Below, one piece after another: positions 39,228-48,559 of a DNA stretch of 64,000 nucleotides. The position numbers and the translations under genes are program-made. The notes beneath the pieces are model-generated. The model was not told the DNA's origin. It saw only the letters and a program-made list of their open reading frames with translations, and made no database searches. The stretch covers positions 105,758 through 169,757 of the forward strand of contig NZ_LR735015.1 of the NCBI RefSeq assembly GCF_900009265.2. The letters run 5' to 3'. The first letter of the stretch is position 1; the number at the start of each line of letters is the position of its first letter. Source of the stretch: Planktothrix paucivesiculata PCC 9631. GTDB taxonomy: Bacteria; Cyanobacteriota; Cyanobacteriia; Cyanobacteriales; Microcoleaceae.

Positions 39228-40163
39228 TTATTTTAAAACATCCGTAAAAGTTGAACAATAGGTAGATAAATTATAAACCCCAGGATAAATCGGATTTTGA
39301 TAACTAAAATGGCGATAATCTAAGCAAAAACGATCCCAATCTGCCATTTGAATCCTAAATAACCAGATAAAAAAGTTAGCCAAACCCGGAGATAAATTAA
39401 AACGAAAATAAATCCGTTTCTGATAATATTCACAAGCCATTTCTATCGCTTGATTTAACGTAATTGCCGGATTTCCTAAGACAAATTGTTCCGTTTCTTG
39501 AGAAATTGGAGGATGATTAACTAAATAATACACCACCTGAGCAATATCGGCAGCATGGATAAAATGGAAACTTGCATCCGCTTGAAACCAACGAATTAAA
39601 CCCATCCATTTCACCACATCAGAAATCCCCCCCGACAAATGAGAATAGGGTTTATTTTGTTCTCCTCCTAAAACCAAAGTCGGAAATAATACCCTTAAAG
39701 GCGGTAAACTAGGAGCTATTTTTAATAATTCCTGTAAACATTCATATTTAGTTCTAATATAATCCGTGCCAATTTCTCCCGCTTCGGGTAATAAATTATT
39801 ATTTCTATCTAAAATACTAGCGGTTGAAAAATATAGAATTTGTTCACAAACTTGAGGATTTAATAGTTTTACTAATTCTAAATTTGCCTTAACATTAATC
39901 TCTAATACCTCTTGATATCCTCCCCAAGCGGTCGCAATTAAAATCACCGTATTAATTGTAGGTAATAAATCTTTGAATTTATTAATTTCTCTTAAATCCC
40001 CTTCAATAATATGAATACCCGGGCGACTCTGATAATCAAATCCTAATTTTTTGGGATTTCTAACGAGTAGAAATAACTCATCCTCGGTATTCTGAATCAG
40101 TTTTTCTACCAAATAATGACCAATACAACCACTCGCACCAGTAACAAAAATTCGCTTTTTCAT
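39228..40163 (-). CDS. NAD-dependent epimerase/dehydratase family protein (SDR)
   Basis: 311 residues. N-terminal VTGASGCIGHYLVEKL is the Rossmann nucleotide-binding motif (TGxxGxxG) of extended short-chain dehydrogenases. The catalytic YxxxK occurs as YIRTKYECLQ (Tyr about 134). C-terminal helical substrate-binding part. Substrate unknown. No clear operon partner; hemE lies 238 bp upstream on the same strand. Confidence 0.85.
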   Translation of the reverse strand: MKKRIFVTGASGCIGHYLVEKLIQNTEDELFLLVRNPKKLGFDYQSRPGIHIIEGDLREINKFKDLLPTINTVILIATAWGGYQEVLEINVKANLELVKLLNPQVCEQILYFSTASILDRNNNLLPEAGEIGTDYIRTKYECLQELLKIAPSLPPLRVLFPTLVLGGEQNKPYSHLSGGISDVVKWMGLIRWFQADASFHFIHAADIAQVVYYLVNHPPISQETEQFVLGNPAITLNQAIEMACEYYQKRIYFRFNLSPGLANFFIWLFRIQMADWDRFCLDYRHFSYQNPIYPGVYNLSTYCSTFTDVLK

Positions 40164-40357
40164 ATTATTAATAATTACTTTCCTTACTGGGGATACAGAG
40201 TATTCAAGATTGACTTGAACCCGCCCCTACAAATGCTATAAATCTTGAATATATCCTCTTTGTGTCTTCGTGCCTTTGTGTTTTTTTTGGAAAATTAACA
40301 ATACCAAAAACTTCCGATATTGGATTTATTTCTAGGGTAGGAAAACCCCACCCTAGA

Positions 40358-40399
40358 TGCGCTGAAGCGCAACAACGGCGCAACAACGGCGCAACAACC
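40358..40399. repeat. Dispersed hairpin repeat copy 3 plus 11-bp tandem array
   Basis: The GCGCTGAAGCGCAACAACGG unit is extended by two further CGCAACAACG(G) units, ending 2 nt from the hemE stop codon (40402-40404). Confidence 0.85.
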
Positions 40400-40401
40400 A
40401 A

Positions 40402-41466
40402 TTAAGGATTAACCTTTAATAATTGATCCGCTTGTTTTGCTGTTTCAAAGAAATAGGCAACGTTTTCTTCTGGAGTATTTTGGAGAACACCATGCCCTAA
40501 ATTGAGAATATGACCTTGATTTCCGGCTTTTCTAATGGTGTCTAAAATCCGATCTCGGATATTTTCTTTAGACCCGAATAAAATACAGGGATCAAGATTT
40601 CCTTGAACTCCAATATTGTGACCCAGACGTTGACGCGCATCAGCCATATCAACCATCCAGTCCACACTGACAAAATCAAATCCGGTTTTAGCCATCCGTT
40701 CTAATAATCCCGAACCGCCACTAATATAAAGAATTAAAGGCGTATCAGGGTGGGTTTGTTTTACTTGATCAATCACCCGTTTTTGATAGGGAAGGGCAAA
40801 AACTTCGTAATCTTGGGGGCTTAATTGACCCGCCCAAGAATCAAACATTTGAATTACTTGGGCGCCAGAATCAATTTGATACCGGACATAAACAGCGATC
40901 GCATCGGCAATTTTTTCTAAGAATTTATGCAGAATTAAAGGCTCAGAAAATGCCATTTTTTTAATAATTGCATAATCCTTAGAACTTTTTCCTTCAACCG
41001 CATAGGCGGCTAACGTCCAAGGAGCACCAACAAACCCTAATACCGCGGCTTTATTTCCCACTTCTCGACGCAAAGTTTGCAGGATTTCTCGAATGAAAGG
41101 AAGTTTTTCTTCCGGTTCAATCGGATGTAGTTTTTCAATTTGTTCTAAACTACGAATGGGAGGATTAATAATCGGCCCTTTGCTTTCGATAATATCAAAA
41201 TCAATCCCAATTCCGGGTAAAGGCGTTAGAATATCAGAAAACAAAATCACCCCATCGGGTTGAAAAGCTCGGAAAGGTTGCAGAGAAATTTCAACAGCGA
41301 TATCCGTTTTTTCAGAGCGGTCACGGAAGGAAGGATATTTTTCTCGCAGATCACGATAGGCTTTCATATAGCGACCCGCCTGGCGCATCATCCAGACAGG
41401 GGGACGATCTAGTTTTTCACCACGAGTAGCGCGCAACAAATAAGGAATTTCGGTCGATTCGGTCAT
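40402..41466 (-). CDS. hemE: Uroporphyrinogen decarboxylase
   Basis: Removes four carboxyl groups from uroporphyrinogen III to give coproporphyrinogen III, in the pathway to haem and chlorophyll. 354 residues. N-terminal [24 protein letters not shown] is the diagnostic signature containing the catalytic loop; [16 protein letters not shown] is the second signature. Single-gene unit. Confidence 0.97.
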   Translation of the reverse strand: MTESTEIPYLLRATRGEKLDRPPVWMMRQAGRYMKAYRDLREKYPSFRDRSEKTDIAVEISLQPFRAFQPDGVILFSDILTPLPGIGIDFDIIESKGPIINPPIRSLEQIEKLHPIEPEEKLPFIREILQTLRREVGNKAAVLGFVGAPWTLAAYAVEGKSSKDYAIIKKMAFSEPLILHKFLEKIADAIAVYVRYQIDSGAQVIQMFDSWAGQLSPQDYEVFALPYQKRVIDQVKQTHPDTPLILYISGGSGLLERMAKTGFDFVSVDWMVDMADARQRLGHNIGVQGNLDPCILFGSKENIRDRILDTIRKAGNQGHILNLGHGVLQNTPEENVAYFFETAKQADQLLKVNP

Positions 41467-41571
41467 CTTAACGTTACTAAAAGTTTAAAAAAGTTTTTAG
41501 GTCAATCCTTAGCTTACCACTGAAAGGGGTTGGCTGTTAGCTGTTGACGGGTACAGGCGGGGAAACCCCTG

Positions 41572-41621
41572 CTCCCCCTGCTTCCCCTGCTTCCCCTGCT
41601 TCCCCTGCTTCCCCTGCTCCC
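41572..41621. repeat. CTTCCCCTG nonamer array
   Basis: Four perfect CTTCCCCTG units flanked by variant CTCCCC(C)TG units, running into the stop codon of the minus-strand gene at 41622. Confidence 0.95.
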
Positions 41622-43775
41622 CTATTTCTTACCCTCGGCGGGGGGACAGTCGGGGTGAATGCCTCCTTGAGAGCAAATATATTTAATTTGGTTAGAATCC
41701 AAATTAATGGCGTTACTAAAATCCACCTTTTTTAAACGGCTAGATTGAGCAGTTTCTTCGGATTTAGCAATAAATTGATCGGGTTTATTCTGTTCAGCAG
41801 TAACAAAAATTGCTCCTTTAAAATTAGTTCCGTCTAATTTTGCTCCTTGAAAATTAACTAAACTTAAATTAGCATTCTTGAAATTTCCATCTTGCAATCG
41901 GGCATTTTTAAAGTTTGAACCCGTAAGTTTAGCGGAGGTAAAATCAGCCCCTTGTGCATTTGTTCCTGAGAAATTTACCGCCGAAATATCAGCATTTTTA
42001 AAGTTAGTTTGTCTTAAATCTCCTCCTTCAAAATTTGCCCCGGGGGCTTTTGCTTCAGTAAAACGAGCCTTTTTTAAATTGGCTTTAGACAAATCAGCAC
42101 TGGCTAATTCCGCCCCCGTGAATTTAGCATCGGTGAGGTTAGCCTGTTGTAAATTGGAACCTAATAATTGAGCATTGCTGAAATTTGCTCCGGTTAAATC
42201 TGCCTTTGAGAAATTGGCTTTATTCAGATTTGCCTTTAAAAAATTAGTGTATTTTGATAGGGTATTACTGAAGAAAGCCCCGGTTAAATCCGCTCCGGTT
42301 AAATCCGCCCCACTTAAATCGGAAATCCAATCATCAAAGGTTTCTAATCGTCCATCTTCCCCCGCCGTAGCAAACCGACTATTTTTTAAATTAGCTTTAG
42401 TGAGGTTAGTATTTCTAAAGCTAATTCCCGATAAATCCGTTTGTTCTAAAACCAAAGTAAACTGCACGGGTGGGGTTAAGTTTTGCCCTAAATCAATCCG
42501 ACTTAAATCGTCATTATGAATAAAGCCTCCATAGACTTTCAGAATTTTGGCGATCGCTCTTTGAGTCGCCTGTAGTCGTCGCCCTGCTAATTGTTTTTCT
42601 TGGTTTTCTGCCCCAAATTTCATCGAATCTAAATCATTTTTGAGGGCTTGATTTAATCGTCTTAAATGGGGTAAAGATTCTGGCCCGGTACTAACTAAAG
42701 CCTGTTGAGTGACATCAATTAAGACGGGGTTTTCTTCCTGAGCTAATACATCTACTAATAGGGGAATTGCCCGGGGATCTTTAATCGCTCCTAACGCTAA
42801 AATTGCCCCGCGTTTTTGAGCTACATCCGTGGAAGCATTGGGGGATAATTTATTCACTAAAGCCAGAAAAACCTGATTATCCTGTTGTTGAAATTCCCGA
42901 CGGTTGGCTTGATTTTGAATATAAATTTGCGTGCCGACAAAGGTTCCTAAGACCGCCGCCAGACTGGCACTGCTAACTATAACTAGGGTTAAACCGGGAT
43001 GTTGACGCATCCATGCCCATAAATTAAAGTCGAGTTTTGAGGTTTCTCCAGAAACTACTAAGCTATGAACGGCATCATCTCCACTCACCCAATCGTAGTT
43101 GGTAAAGGGGTTAAATACTAAGACCCTAGGAACATCCTGTACCAAAGTTCCCGCTAATAAATCATGTCCAGTCCGACCTTGAAATCGTTTAGCAATTAGG
43201 GCATCTCCGAGTAAAGTTGCACCGGATAAAACCCCTAAAATTAATAGATTAGGATAGGCTCCCGTCACTTGCCAAAGGCCGTAGGCAATGCCCAGGGGAA
43301 TACCCCAACGGCCGATAAATTCTCGACGAAACGCCCGTCCCCAGCCTGGAGCCGAACCCTTGGGACTGATGACCAGGACTCCAAACCAGAGTTTGGGCAA
43401 GGTTTGGCCCCGTTTGGCTAACAGATAGAATTGCCATCCTCCCACCACCAGGGGCAGAAGTAGGGCACCTGACCACAATAGATTGGTTAATGGGGCGACT
43501 TGGGGACTGCGATCGCGTACAGGAATACCCAAGGTAGCGGCAACGGTTTCGGATGTCACCCGCACCACTGGATTGAGCGGGACAGGTTGGGGACTACGGT
43601 TGGAGAGAGCGCCCAGGGTAAAAGGAATTAACCCACTCGCCGCCACTAAGGAGACTTCCGCCACAAAAGCGCCCCATCGACGCACCCAAAAGGGTAAGGG
43701 TTTTGAGGTGACATCTGGCCATGATGAAGGAGATTGAGATTGATTGATGTCTCTATCTACAGTAGGGCTTGCCAT
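41622..43775 (-). CDS. RDD membrane domain - HEAT - pentapeptide-repeat protein
   Basis: 717 residues with three parts. Residues about 25-230 form an RDD-like membrane domain (FWVRRWGAFVAEVSL..., GRTGHDLLAGTLV) with four hydrophobic segments. After another membrane anchor near 265-285 comes a short HEAT-like stretch (about 310-375, KRGAILALGAIKDPRAIPLLVDVL). Residues about 440-700 hold roughly 40 A(D/N)LXX pentapeptides. No enzymatic motif; probably a membrane-anchored scaffold. Function unknown. Confidence 0.8.
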   Translation of the reverse strand: MASPTVDRDINQSQSPSSWPDVTSKPLPFWVRRWGAFVAEVSLVAASGLIPFTLGALSNRSPQPVPLNPVVRVTSETVAATLGIPVRDRSPQVAPLTNLLWSGALLLPLVVGGWQFYLLAKRGQTLPKLWFGVLVISPKGSAPGWGRAFRREFIGRWGIPLGIAYGLWQVTGAYPNLLILGVLSGATLLGDALIAKRFQGRTGHDLLAGTLVQDVPRVLVFNPFTNYDWVSGDDAVHSLVVSGETSKLDFNLWAWMRQHPGLTLVIVSSASLAAVLGTFVGTQIYIQNQANRREFQQQDNQVFLALVNKLSPNASTDVAQKRGAILALGAIKDPRAIPLLVDVLAQEENPVLIDVTQQALVSTGPESLPHLRRLNQALKNDLDSMKFGAENQEKQLAGRRLQATQRAIAKILKVYGGFIHNDDLSRIDLGQNLTPPVQFTLVLEQTDLSGISFRNTNLTKANLKNSRFATAGEDGRLETFDDWISDLSGADLTGADLTGAFFSNTLSKYTNFLKANLNKANFSKADLTGANFSNAQLLGSNLQQANLTDAKFTGAELASADLSKANLKKARFTEAKAPGANFEGGDLRQTNFKNADISAVNFSGTNAQGADFTSAKLTGSNFKNARLQDGNFKNANLSLVNFQGAKLDGTNFKGAIFVTAEQNKPDQFIAKSEETAQSSRLKKVDFSNAINLDSNQIKYICSQGGIHPDCPPAEGKK

Positions 43776-44003
43776 AGTTCAAAATTTCCGAGTAGGTCGT
43801 TAAGATGCAAAAAATAAAAATCCTTTGTTCGAGTTTATAGCTTAACGCAGAAGGTTTCACAACTAAATTGGGACTGACCTCCGCCGGAGTTGGGCTCTGG
43901 CTAGTAGATGACTCTAAAGAGGCATGAAGTCTAATCATGTATAATTAAATCTTTAAGTCAGTGGGCGAGAAAATCAACAAGTATGTAACGAAATTGAGGT
44001 AAA

Positions 44004-44063
44004 TATAGCAATCCTAAATAGGTTATAACATTTTAATACTGACATGAAACAGCCAGAAGTATT
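44004..44063 (-). repeat. 60-bp dispersed repeat, copy 2
   Basis: Inverted relative to 58-117, about 50 of 60 matching positions. CTGTTTCAT is also found at the left end of the ISAs1 element (34366), which may hint at a relation. Confidence 0.6.
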
Positions 44064-44244
44064 ACCCCAGATCCGGCGTTCCCTGTTCCTTTTATTATTA
44101 ATAAATGATGGAAAAACGTATTAGACACTGCCAGTTTTCATAAAACGAAAATTTATGCCAAAATTCAGATCAGACAGATGTTAGCCTAGACGAGATCAAA
44201 GATGCTATTAGCAAGACTTAGCTAATTTGTACTAATTTTAGGAC

Positions 44245-44268
44245 ACAATCTAAGTGTGACAAGATTGT
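44245..44268. promoter_or_regulatory. Inverted repeat upstream of glgA
   Basis: ACAATCT-N10-AGATTGT, 152 nt before the glgA start. The spacing is operator-like, but no regulator is assigned. Confidence 0.35.
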
Positions 44269-44420
44269 ATTTTATCAATAAATACTCCAACTAACGCGAC
44301 AAATCCTGATCCGAATTAATCAAACCCGCAAAAAAATCACTCCTTTAGGGGTTTACTAATTTAGCCAACATGATTACTATGGGGAAGACAAAACATCACG
44401 GTTTGGAGTGAGGAAACAGG

Positions 44421-45896
44421 ATGTACATCGTACAAATTGCCTCTGAATGCGCCCCAGTCATCAAAGCGGGAGGCTTAGGCGATGTTGTGTACGGACTCAG
44501 TAGGGAGCTAGAACTGCGGGGTCATACCATTGAAATTATTTTGCCCAAGTACGACTGCATGAGGTATGACCAAATTTGGGGACTTCATGAAGCCTATCAA
44601 GATTTATATGTTCCCTGGTTTGATGGTGCAATTCATTGTACTGTCTTTTGTGGCTGGGTTCACGGATGCCTATGCTTTTTTATTGAACCTCACTCCGAAG
44701 ATAATTTCTTCAACCGAGGTTGCTATTATGGTTGCGTAGACGACCATTTGAGATTTGCCTTTTTTAGTAAGGCCGCATTAGAGTTTTTACTTAGAACTGA
44801 TAAACGTCCCGATATTCTCCATTGTCATGATTGGCAAACGGGTTTAGCTCCTGTGATGTTGTATGAAATGTACAAATATCATGGTATGGAAAATATTCGG
44901 GTTTGCTATACCATTCATAACTTTAAACATCAGGGAATCGCCGGGACAAATATCCTTTGGGCAACGGGATTAAACCGAGAATCCTACTATTTTGAATATG
45001 ACCGTTTACGCGATAATTTTAACCCCTTTGGATTAAATTCTATGAAAGGGGGAATTGTCTACTCTAACTTTGTTACAACCGTATCTCCTAACCATGCCTG
45101 GGAAGCCCATTATGGAGAATTTGGTTATGGTTTAGGACATACTTTAGAACTGCATCAACATAAATTTGGTGGCATATTAAACGGGATTGATTATGCCGTT
45201 TGGAATCCTGAAATTGATTCATTTATTCCCTATCAATATGGCCCGGAAGATTTAGCAGGAAAGGAAAAGAATAAAAAAGCTCTACGGGAAAAATTGTGGT
45301 TAAGTCATGATGATAAACCTCTTGTTTGTTATATTGGTCGTTTAGATGATCAAAAAGGGGTACATCTGGTTCATCATGCTATTTATTATGCCCTGCATCG
45401 ACAAGCTCAATTTGTATTATTAGGTTCAGCAACGGAACCCACTATTAATTCTTGGTTTTGGCATGAAAAGAACTTTTTAAATAATAACCCCGATTGTCAT
45501 TTAGAACTTGGGTTTAATGAGGAATTATCCCATTTAATTTATGCGGCGGCGGATATTATTGTGGTTCCGAGTAATTATGAACCCTGCGGATTAACTCAAA
45601 TGATCGGTTTAAAATATGGCGCGGTTCCAGTTGTTCGGGCCGTGGGAGGATTAGTTAATACGGTTTTTGATCGGGATTATGACGAATATCACGAACCGGA
45701 AGAACGCAATGGTTATGTTTTTAACTATACGGATTTTCCAGCCCTAGAATCCGCCATGGATCGAGCTATTGGCTTGTATAATTACTATCCTGATGAATTT
45801 GAAAAATTGAGAATTCAAGGTATGAATTATGACTATTCTTGGAACCAACCGGGAACAGATTATTTAGCCATTTACGAATTCATTAGACATAAGTAA
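44421..45896 (+). CDS. glgA: Glycogen synthase
   Basis: GT5 family enzyme extending alpha-1,4-glucan from ADP-glucose. 491 residues. The KxGGL motif is IKAGGLGDVVYGLSREL (about 14-30), with SNYEPCGLTQMIGLKYG (about 390) carrying the catalytic Glu. GAGG precedes the ATG. It resembles the GlgA2-type cyanobacterial paralogue (VIEIILPKYDCMRYDQI-like region) more than GlgA1, from memory. Confidence 0.94.
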   Translation: MYIVQIASECAPVIKAGGLGDVVYGLSRELELRGHTIEIILPKYDCMRYDQIWGLHEAYQDLYVPWFDGAIHCTVFCGWVHGCLCFFIEPHSEDNFFNRGCYYGCVDDHLRFAFFSKAALEFLLRTDKRPDILHCHDWQTGLAPVMLYEMYKYHGMENIRVCYTIHNFKHQGIAGTNILWATGLNRESYYFEYDRLRDNFNPFGLNSMKGGIVYSNFVTTVSPNHAWEAHYGEFGYGLGHTLELHQHKFGGILNGIDYAVWNPEIDSFIPYQYGPEDLAGKEKNKKALREKLWLSHDDKPLVCYIGRLDDQKGVHLVHHAIYYALHRQAQFVLLGSATEPTINSWFWHEKNFLNNNPDCHLELGFNEELSHLIYAAADIIVVPSNYEPCGLTQMIGLKYGAVPVVRAVGGLVNTVFDRDYDEYHEPEERNGYVFNYTDFPALESAMDRAIGLYNYYPDEFEKLRIQGMNYDYSWNQPGTDYLAIYEFIRHK

Positions 45897-45938
45897 TTGA
45901 GTTGCTACGGATTTAAACCTGGGTTTGTGGAAAGCAGT

Positions 45939-45956
45939 GCCAGCGTCCTCGCTGGC
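45939..45956. terminator. Hairpin after glgA
   Basis: GCCAGCG-TCCT-CGCTGGC, a 7-bp stem about 40 nt after the glgA stop, without a strong T-run. Possible transcript end or repeat. Confidence 0.4.
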
Positions 45957-45974
45957 TGGTGTTCATATCGCTGT

Positions 45975-46010
45975 GCGATCGCACGTTTCAGCAGTTTTAG
46001 GTTTCTGCGG
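45975..46010. repeat. 36-bp direct repeat containing an LRR-gene stop codon, copy 1
   Basis: Identical to 48139-48174. It covers the last codons and 3' flank of the LRR gene, including a GCGATCGC HIP1 site. Confidence 0.9.
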
Positions 46011-47415
46011 TAAAAGCTTCGGGGTCAATGTCCCAGTTTACCCAAGAAATGGCGGCATGGGCAGAAGTGAGGTCAGGAGGAACCCGCAAAACGTGAATAT
46101 GATTTGTACTCGGACAAGTCATTTTCAACAGATGAATTGGTTCAATATCCACCTTAGCATCAATTTTAAGTAAGGTATATTCGCGCCAAGAGTCAAGTTC
46201 AATGGCTTGGAGTTCCTTACAGATGCGCTCATAGCCCATTTTTTGGATCAACAGTCGGCGAATTTCCGAATTTTTTTCCGTCAATAGCCACTCAGCTTTT
46301 CGCTGACTGGGGTGAGTCCAATATTGCCGAGGAAATCCCTTCATCCCAAATACAGAAACTTCCAAGTTTTGATTAGGATGATTAGCAAGTGCTGAGAAAT
46401 CCTGAATCGGATTGTCCCTTAGATCAATATACTTCAAGTCTTTTAATTGTCCAATTTCCGGTGGTAGTTCTGTCAGAGAATTACGACATAAATCAAGTGT
46501 TTGTAGACTTTGCAACTGACCGATTTCCGGTGGTAGTTCTGTCAGACGATTACCCTGTAAATAAAGTGTTTGTAGACTGTGCAACTGAACGATTTCTGGT
46601 GGTAGTTCTGTCAGACGATTACCCTGTAAATAAAGTGTTCGTAGACTTTGCAACTGACCAATTTCCGGTGGTAGTTCTGTCAGAGAATTATCGCGTAAAT
46701 CAAGTGTTTGTAGACTGTGCAACTGACCGATTTCCGGTGGTAGTTCTGTCAGAAAATTATGCTGTAAATTAAGTGTTTGTAGACTGTGCAACTGACCAAT
46801 TTCCGGTGGTAGTGCTTTCAGATAACTACGCTCTAAATCAAGTGTTTGTAGACTGTGCCACTGAACGATTTCCGGTGGTAGTTCTCTCAGAGAATTACCG
46901 TATAAATTAAGTGTTTGTAGACTGTGCCACTGAACGATTTCCGGTGGTAGTTCTCTCAGAGAATTACCGTATAAATTAAGTGTTTGTAGACTGTGCCACT
47001 GAACGATTTCCGGTGGTAGTTCTGTCAGAGAATTACCGTATAAATTAAGTGTTTGTAGATTGTGCAACTGACCAATTTCCGGTGGTAGTGCTGTCAGAGA
47101 ATTATACTCTAAATTAAGTGTTTGTAGATTGTGCAACTGACCAATTTCCGGTGGTAGTGCTGTCAGAGAATTATACTCTAAATTAAGTGTTTGTAGACTG
47201 TGCAACTGACCAATTTCCGGTGGTAGTTCTGTCAGAGAATTACGCTCTAAATTAAGTGTTTGTAGACTGTGCAACTGACCAATTTCCGGTGGTAGTTCTG
47301 TCAGAGAATTACGCTCTAAATTAAGTTCTTCCAGGTATGTATGCTGTTGAAAAAAGTCAGATAGAGGTTCTTTAAGCCCTCCGTTCGATAAATCTGGCGA
47401 TAAATTTAGTTTCAT
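45997..47415 (-). CDS. Leucine-rich-repeat protein with DUF6745-like C-terminal domain
   Basis: 472 residues from the ATG at 47415, chosen because GGAGAA lies 6 nt upstream (frame open to 47505). Thirteen near-identical 23-residue LRR units of the type LTELPPEIGQLHSLQTLNL span residues 38-336. The C-terminal ~110 residues (MGYERICKEL...HVLRVPPDLTSA...WVNWDIDPEAF) look like the DUF6745 domain. No signal peptide or membrane segment, so probably cytoplasmic and protein-binding. Two small genes upstream on the same strand are separated by fragments of the same C-terminus. No function is known to me. Confidence 0.8.
   Translation of the reverse strand: MKLNLSPDLSNGGLKEPLSDFFQQHTYLEELNLERNSLTELPPEIGQLHSLQTLNLERNSLTELPPEIGQLHSLQTLNLEYNSLTALPPEIGQLHNLQTLNLEYNSLTALPPEIGQLHNLQTLNLYGNSLTELPPEIVQWHSLQTLNLYGNSLRELPPEIVQWHSLQTLNLYGNSLRELPPEIVQWHSLQTLDLERSYLKALPPEIGQLHSLQTLNLQHNFLTELPPEIGQLHSLQTLDLRDNSLTELPPEIGQLQSLRTLYLQGNRLTELPPEIVQLHSLQTLYLQGNRLTELPPEIGQLQSLQTLDLCRNSLTELPPEIGQLKDLKYIDLRDNPIQDFSALANHPNQNLEVSVFGMKGFPRQYWTHPSQRKAEWLLTEKNSEIRRLLIQKMGYERICKELQAIELDSWREYTLLKIDAKVDIEPIHLLKMTCPSTNHIHVLRVPPDLTSAHAAISWVNWDIDPEAFTAET
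46408..47304 (-). repeat. 69-bp tandem repeats encoding 13 LRR units
   Basis: Each 23-codon unit is 69 bp. Units share long identical blocks at DNA level, and several adjacent pairs are almost identical, suggesting recent expansion or ongoing copy-number change. Confidence 0.9.
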
Positions 47416-47508
47416 GGGATTCTCCAGTTGTTCAAATTTGTTTAGGAGAGTGATCGCCATCAAACCCACCAAAAGGAAGTTGTGGGATGATTGCCAAATC
47501 AGCAATTT

Positions 47509-47610
47509 TTAGGTTTTTACTGCAAAAGCTTCCGGGTCAACATCCCAGTTCACCCAGCAAATGGCTTCACGGGCAGAAGTGACGTCAGGAGGAACGCGCC
47601 AGACATGAAA
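47509..47610 (-). pseudogene. Fragment of a second LRR/DUF6745 C-terminus
   Basis: On the minus strand an open frame reads HVWRVPPDVTSAREAICW then VNWDVDPEAFAVKT before a stop at 47509. This aligns with the last ~33 residues of the LRR protein (HVLRVPPDLTSAHAAISW...). No upstream domain or start remains. It lies 74 nt downstream of the 100-residue gene at 47682. Confidence 0.8.
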
Positions 47611-47681
47611 ACGCAGGCTGCATCACTCGTTGCAGCACTCGCCACCCGTCGCGCGATATCTGTGGAGTCTAGGACAATAGA

Positions 47682-47984
47682 TTAATCAGCAACAGGGTGC
47701 CATCCTGTGGGTTCATACTCCCGTTGAATCCGCACAACCCAATCCCCCTGGGGAATTTGCAGCGCATGATGTTCTTCGTGGCTGAGGGTAGCAAACTCAG
47801 ACAAGACACGCAGATACAGCGTCCCATCCCGTTTATAGAGTTCTGCTTGTCCGTTTGAAATTTGGTGTTTGTGTCCGGTGGCTTCACCGAGGGCAAGCAC
47901 CAGATGGTCTTGCTTATAATGATCATATTGAACTTCTGCTGTGCGGGGAATTAAAAGAACATCACCTTGTCGCATGGGTTGCAT
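47682..47984 (-). CDS. Small conserved protein accompanying DUF6745-type genes
   Basis: 100 residues: MQPMRQGDVLLIPRTAEVQ, then LALGEATGHKHQI, a beta-rich middle, HEEHHALQIPQGDWVVRIQREYEP and C-terminal VAD. Proteins of this shape are, from memory, encoded next to DUF6745 genes in cyanobacteria and actinobacteria; function unknown. AGGAG lies 9 nt upstream of the ATG. It is followed by a DUF6745 C-terminal fragment rather than a full gene. Confidence 0.75.
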   Translation of the reverse strand: MQPMRQGDVLLIPRTAEVQYDHYKQDHLVLALGEATGHKHQISNGQAELYKRDGTLYLRVLSEFATLSHEEHHALQIPQGDWVVRIQREYEPTGWHPVAD

Positions 47985-48138
47985 TGCACTTCTCCTGTAT
48001 AGCCGTTGTTATTTCCCAGTCTAATCGCTGTGAATAGTGGAGTTAGGGAGGGTCAAAATCGATTTACACTTTAGCCCAGATGGTTTGTACGGGCTATTTG
48101 GGATTCTGAGGCGATGACCCTGGGGCTAATTTTCTTGC

Positions 48139-48174
48139 GCGATCGCACGTTTCAGCAGTTTTAGGTTTCTGCGG
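48139..48174. repeat. 36-bp direct repeat, copy 2
   Basis: Identical to 45975-46010. Confidence 0.9.
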
Positions 48175-48196
48175 CAAAAACTTCCGGGTCAGGGTC
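48161..48196 (-). pseudogene. Fragment of a third LRR/DUF6745 C-terminus
   Basis: The minus strand encodes DPDPEVFAAET and a stop, matching the last residues of the LRR protein (DIDPEAFTAET). It lies 12 nt after the stop of the 85-residue gene at 48209. Confidence 0.7.
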
Positions 48197-48208
48197 AGGG
48201 AGTAACGG

Positions 48209-48466
48209 TTATTTCTCTAACCGCACCGCATACCATTGCAGATATTGACCCGCACCCACATCTAGGTCACAGCTTGTATCAAGCAGACACTTAGCTTGTT
48301 CTTCAATGGTAGCAAAGCGCTGTAAATCTCTGGGTAAGTTGTCTTGACATTGGGATAAAACGGATTTGAGCTTTTCGAGGAGTTCTGCAACCGTCATAAA
48401 CTGTTCGGGTTGATGGGTTTCTAACAGCAGAAAGGTATCCTCATCGTACATTAGCGCATCTGGCAT
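48209..48466 (-). CDS. Small protein of unknown function
   Basis: 85 residues, mostly helical and acidic (MPDALMYDEDTFLLLETHQPEQFMTVAELLEKLKSVLSQ), with two cysteines in a LLDTSCDLDV stretch. No family recognised. Its context (upstream of the 100-residue gene, followed by a DUF6745 fragment) suggests it belongs to the same locus. Confidence 0.6.
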   Translation of the reverse strand: MPDALMYDEDTFLLLETHQPEQFMTVAELLEKLKSVLSQCQDNLPRDLQRFATIEEQAKCLLDTSCDLDVGAGQYLQWYAVRLEK

Positions 48467-48559
48467 AGTGATTTTCTCGCAAAATATTAATATAAGTGGC
48501 GGCTTCTATTTTAACAACTGCTTGTATCAACCATAAGGATGAGTGGAAATTAGAACAAA

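Larger units (their letters stand above)
43776..44420. other. 645-bp region upstream of glgA
   Basis: No gene is supported. It holds the second copy of the 60-bp repeat, an inverted repeat at 44245-44268 and the divergent promoters of glgA and the RDD-pentapeptide gene. Confidence 0.5.

Noticed and set aside
41878-42519. Two plus-strand frames over the pentapeptide repeats
   Set aside because: They are periodic shadows of the A(D/N)LXX repeats on the opposite strand.
46389-46772. 127-codon plus-strand frame over the LRR region
   Set aside because: It is antisense to the 69-bp repeats and only open because of the repeat periodicity.
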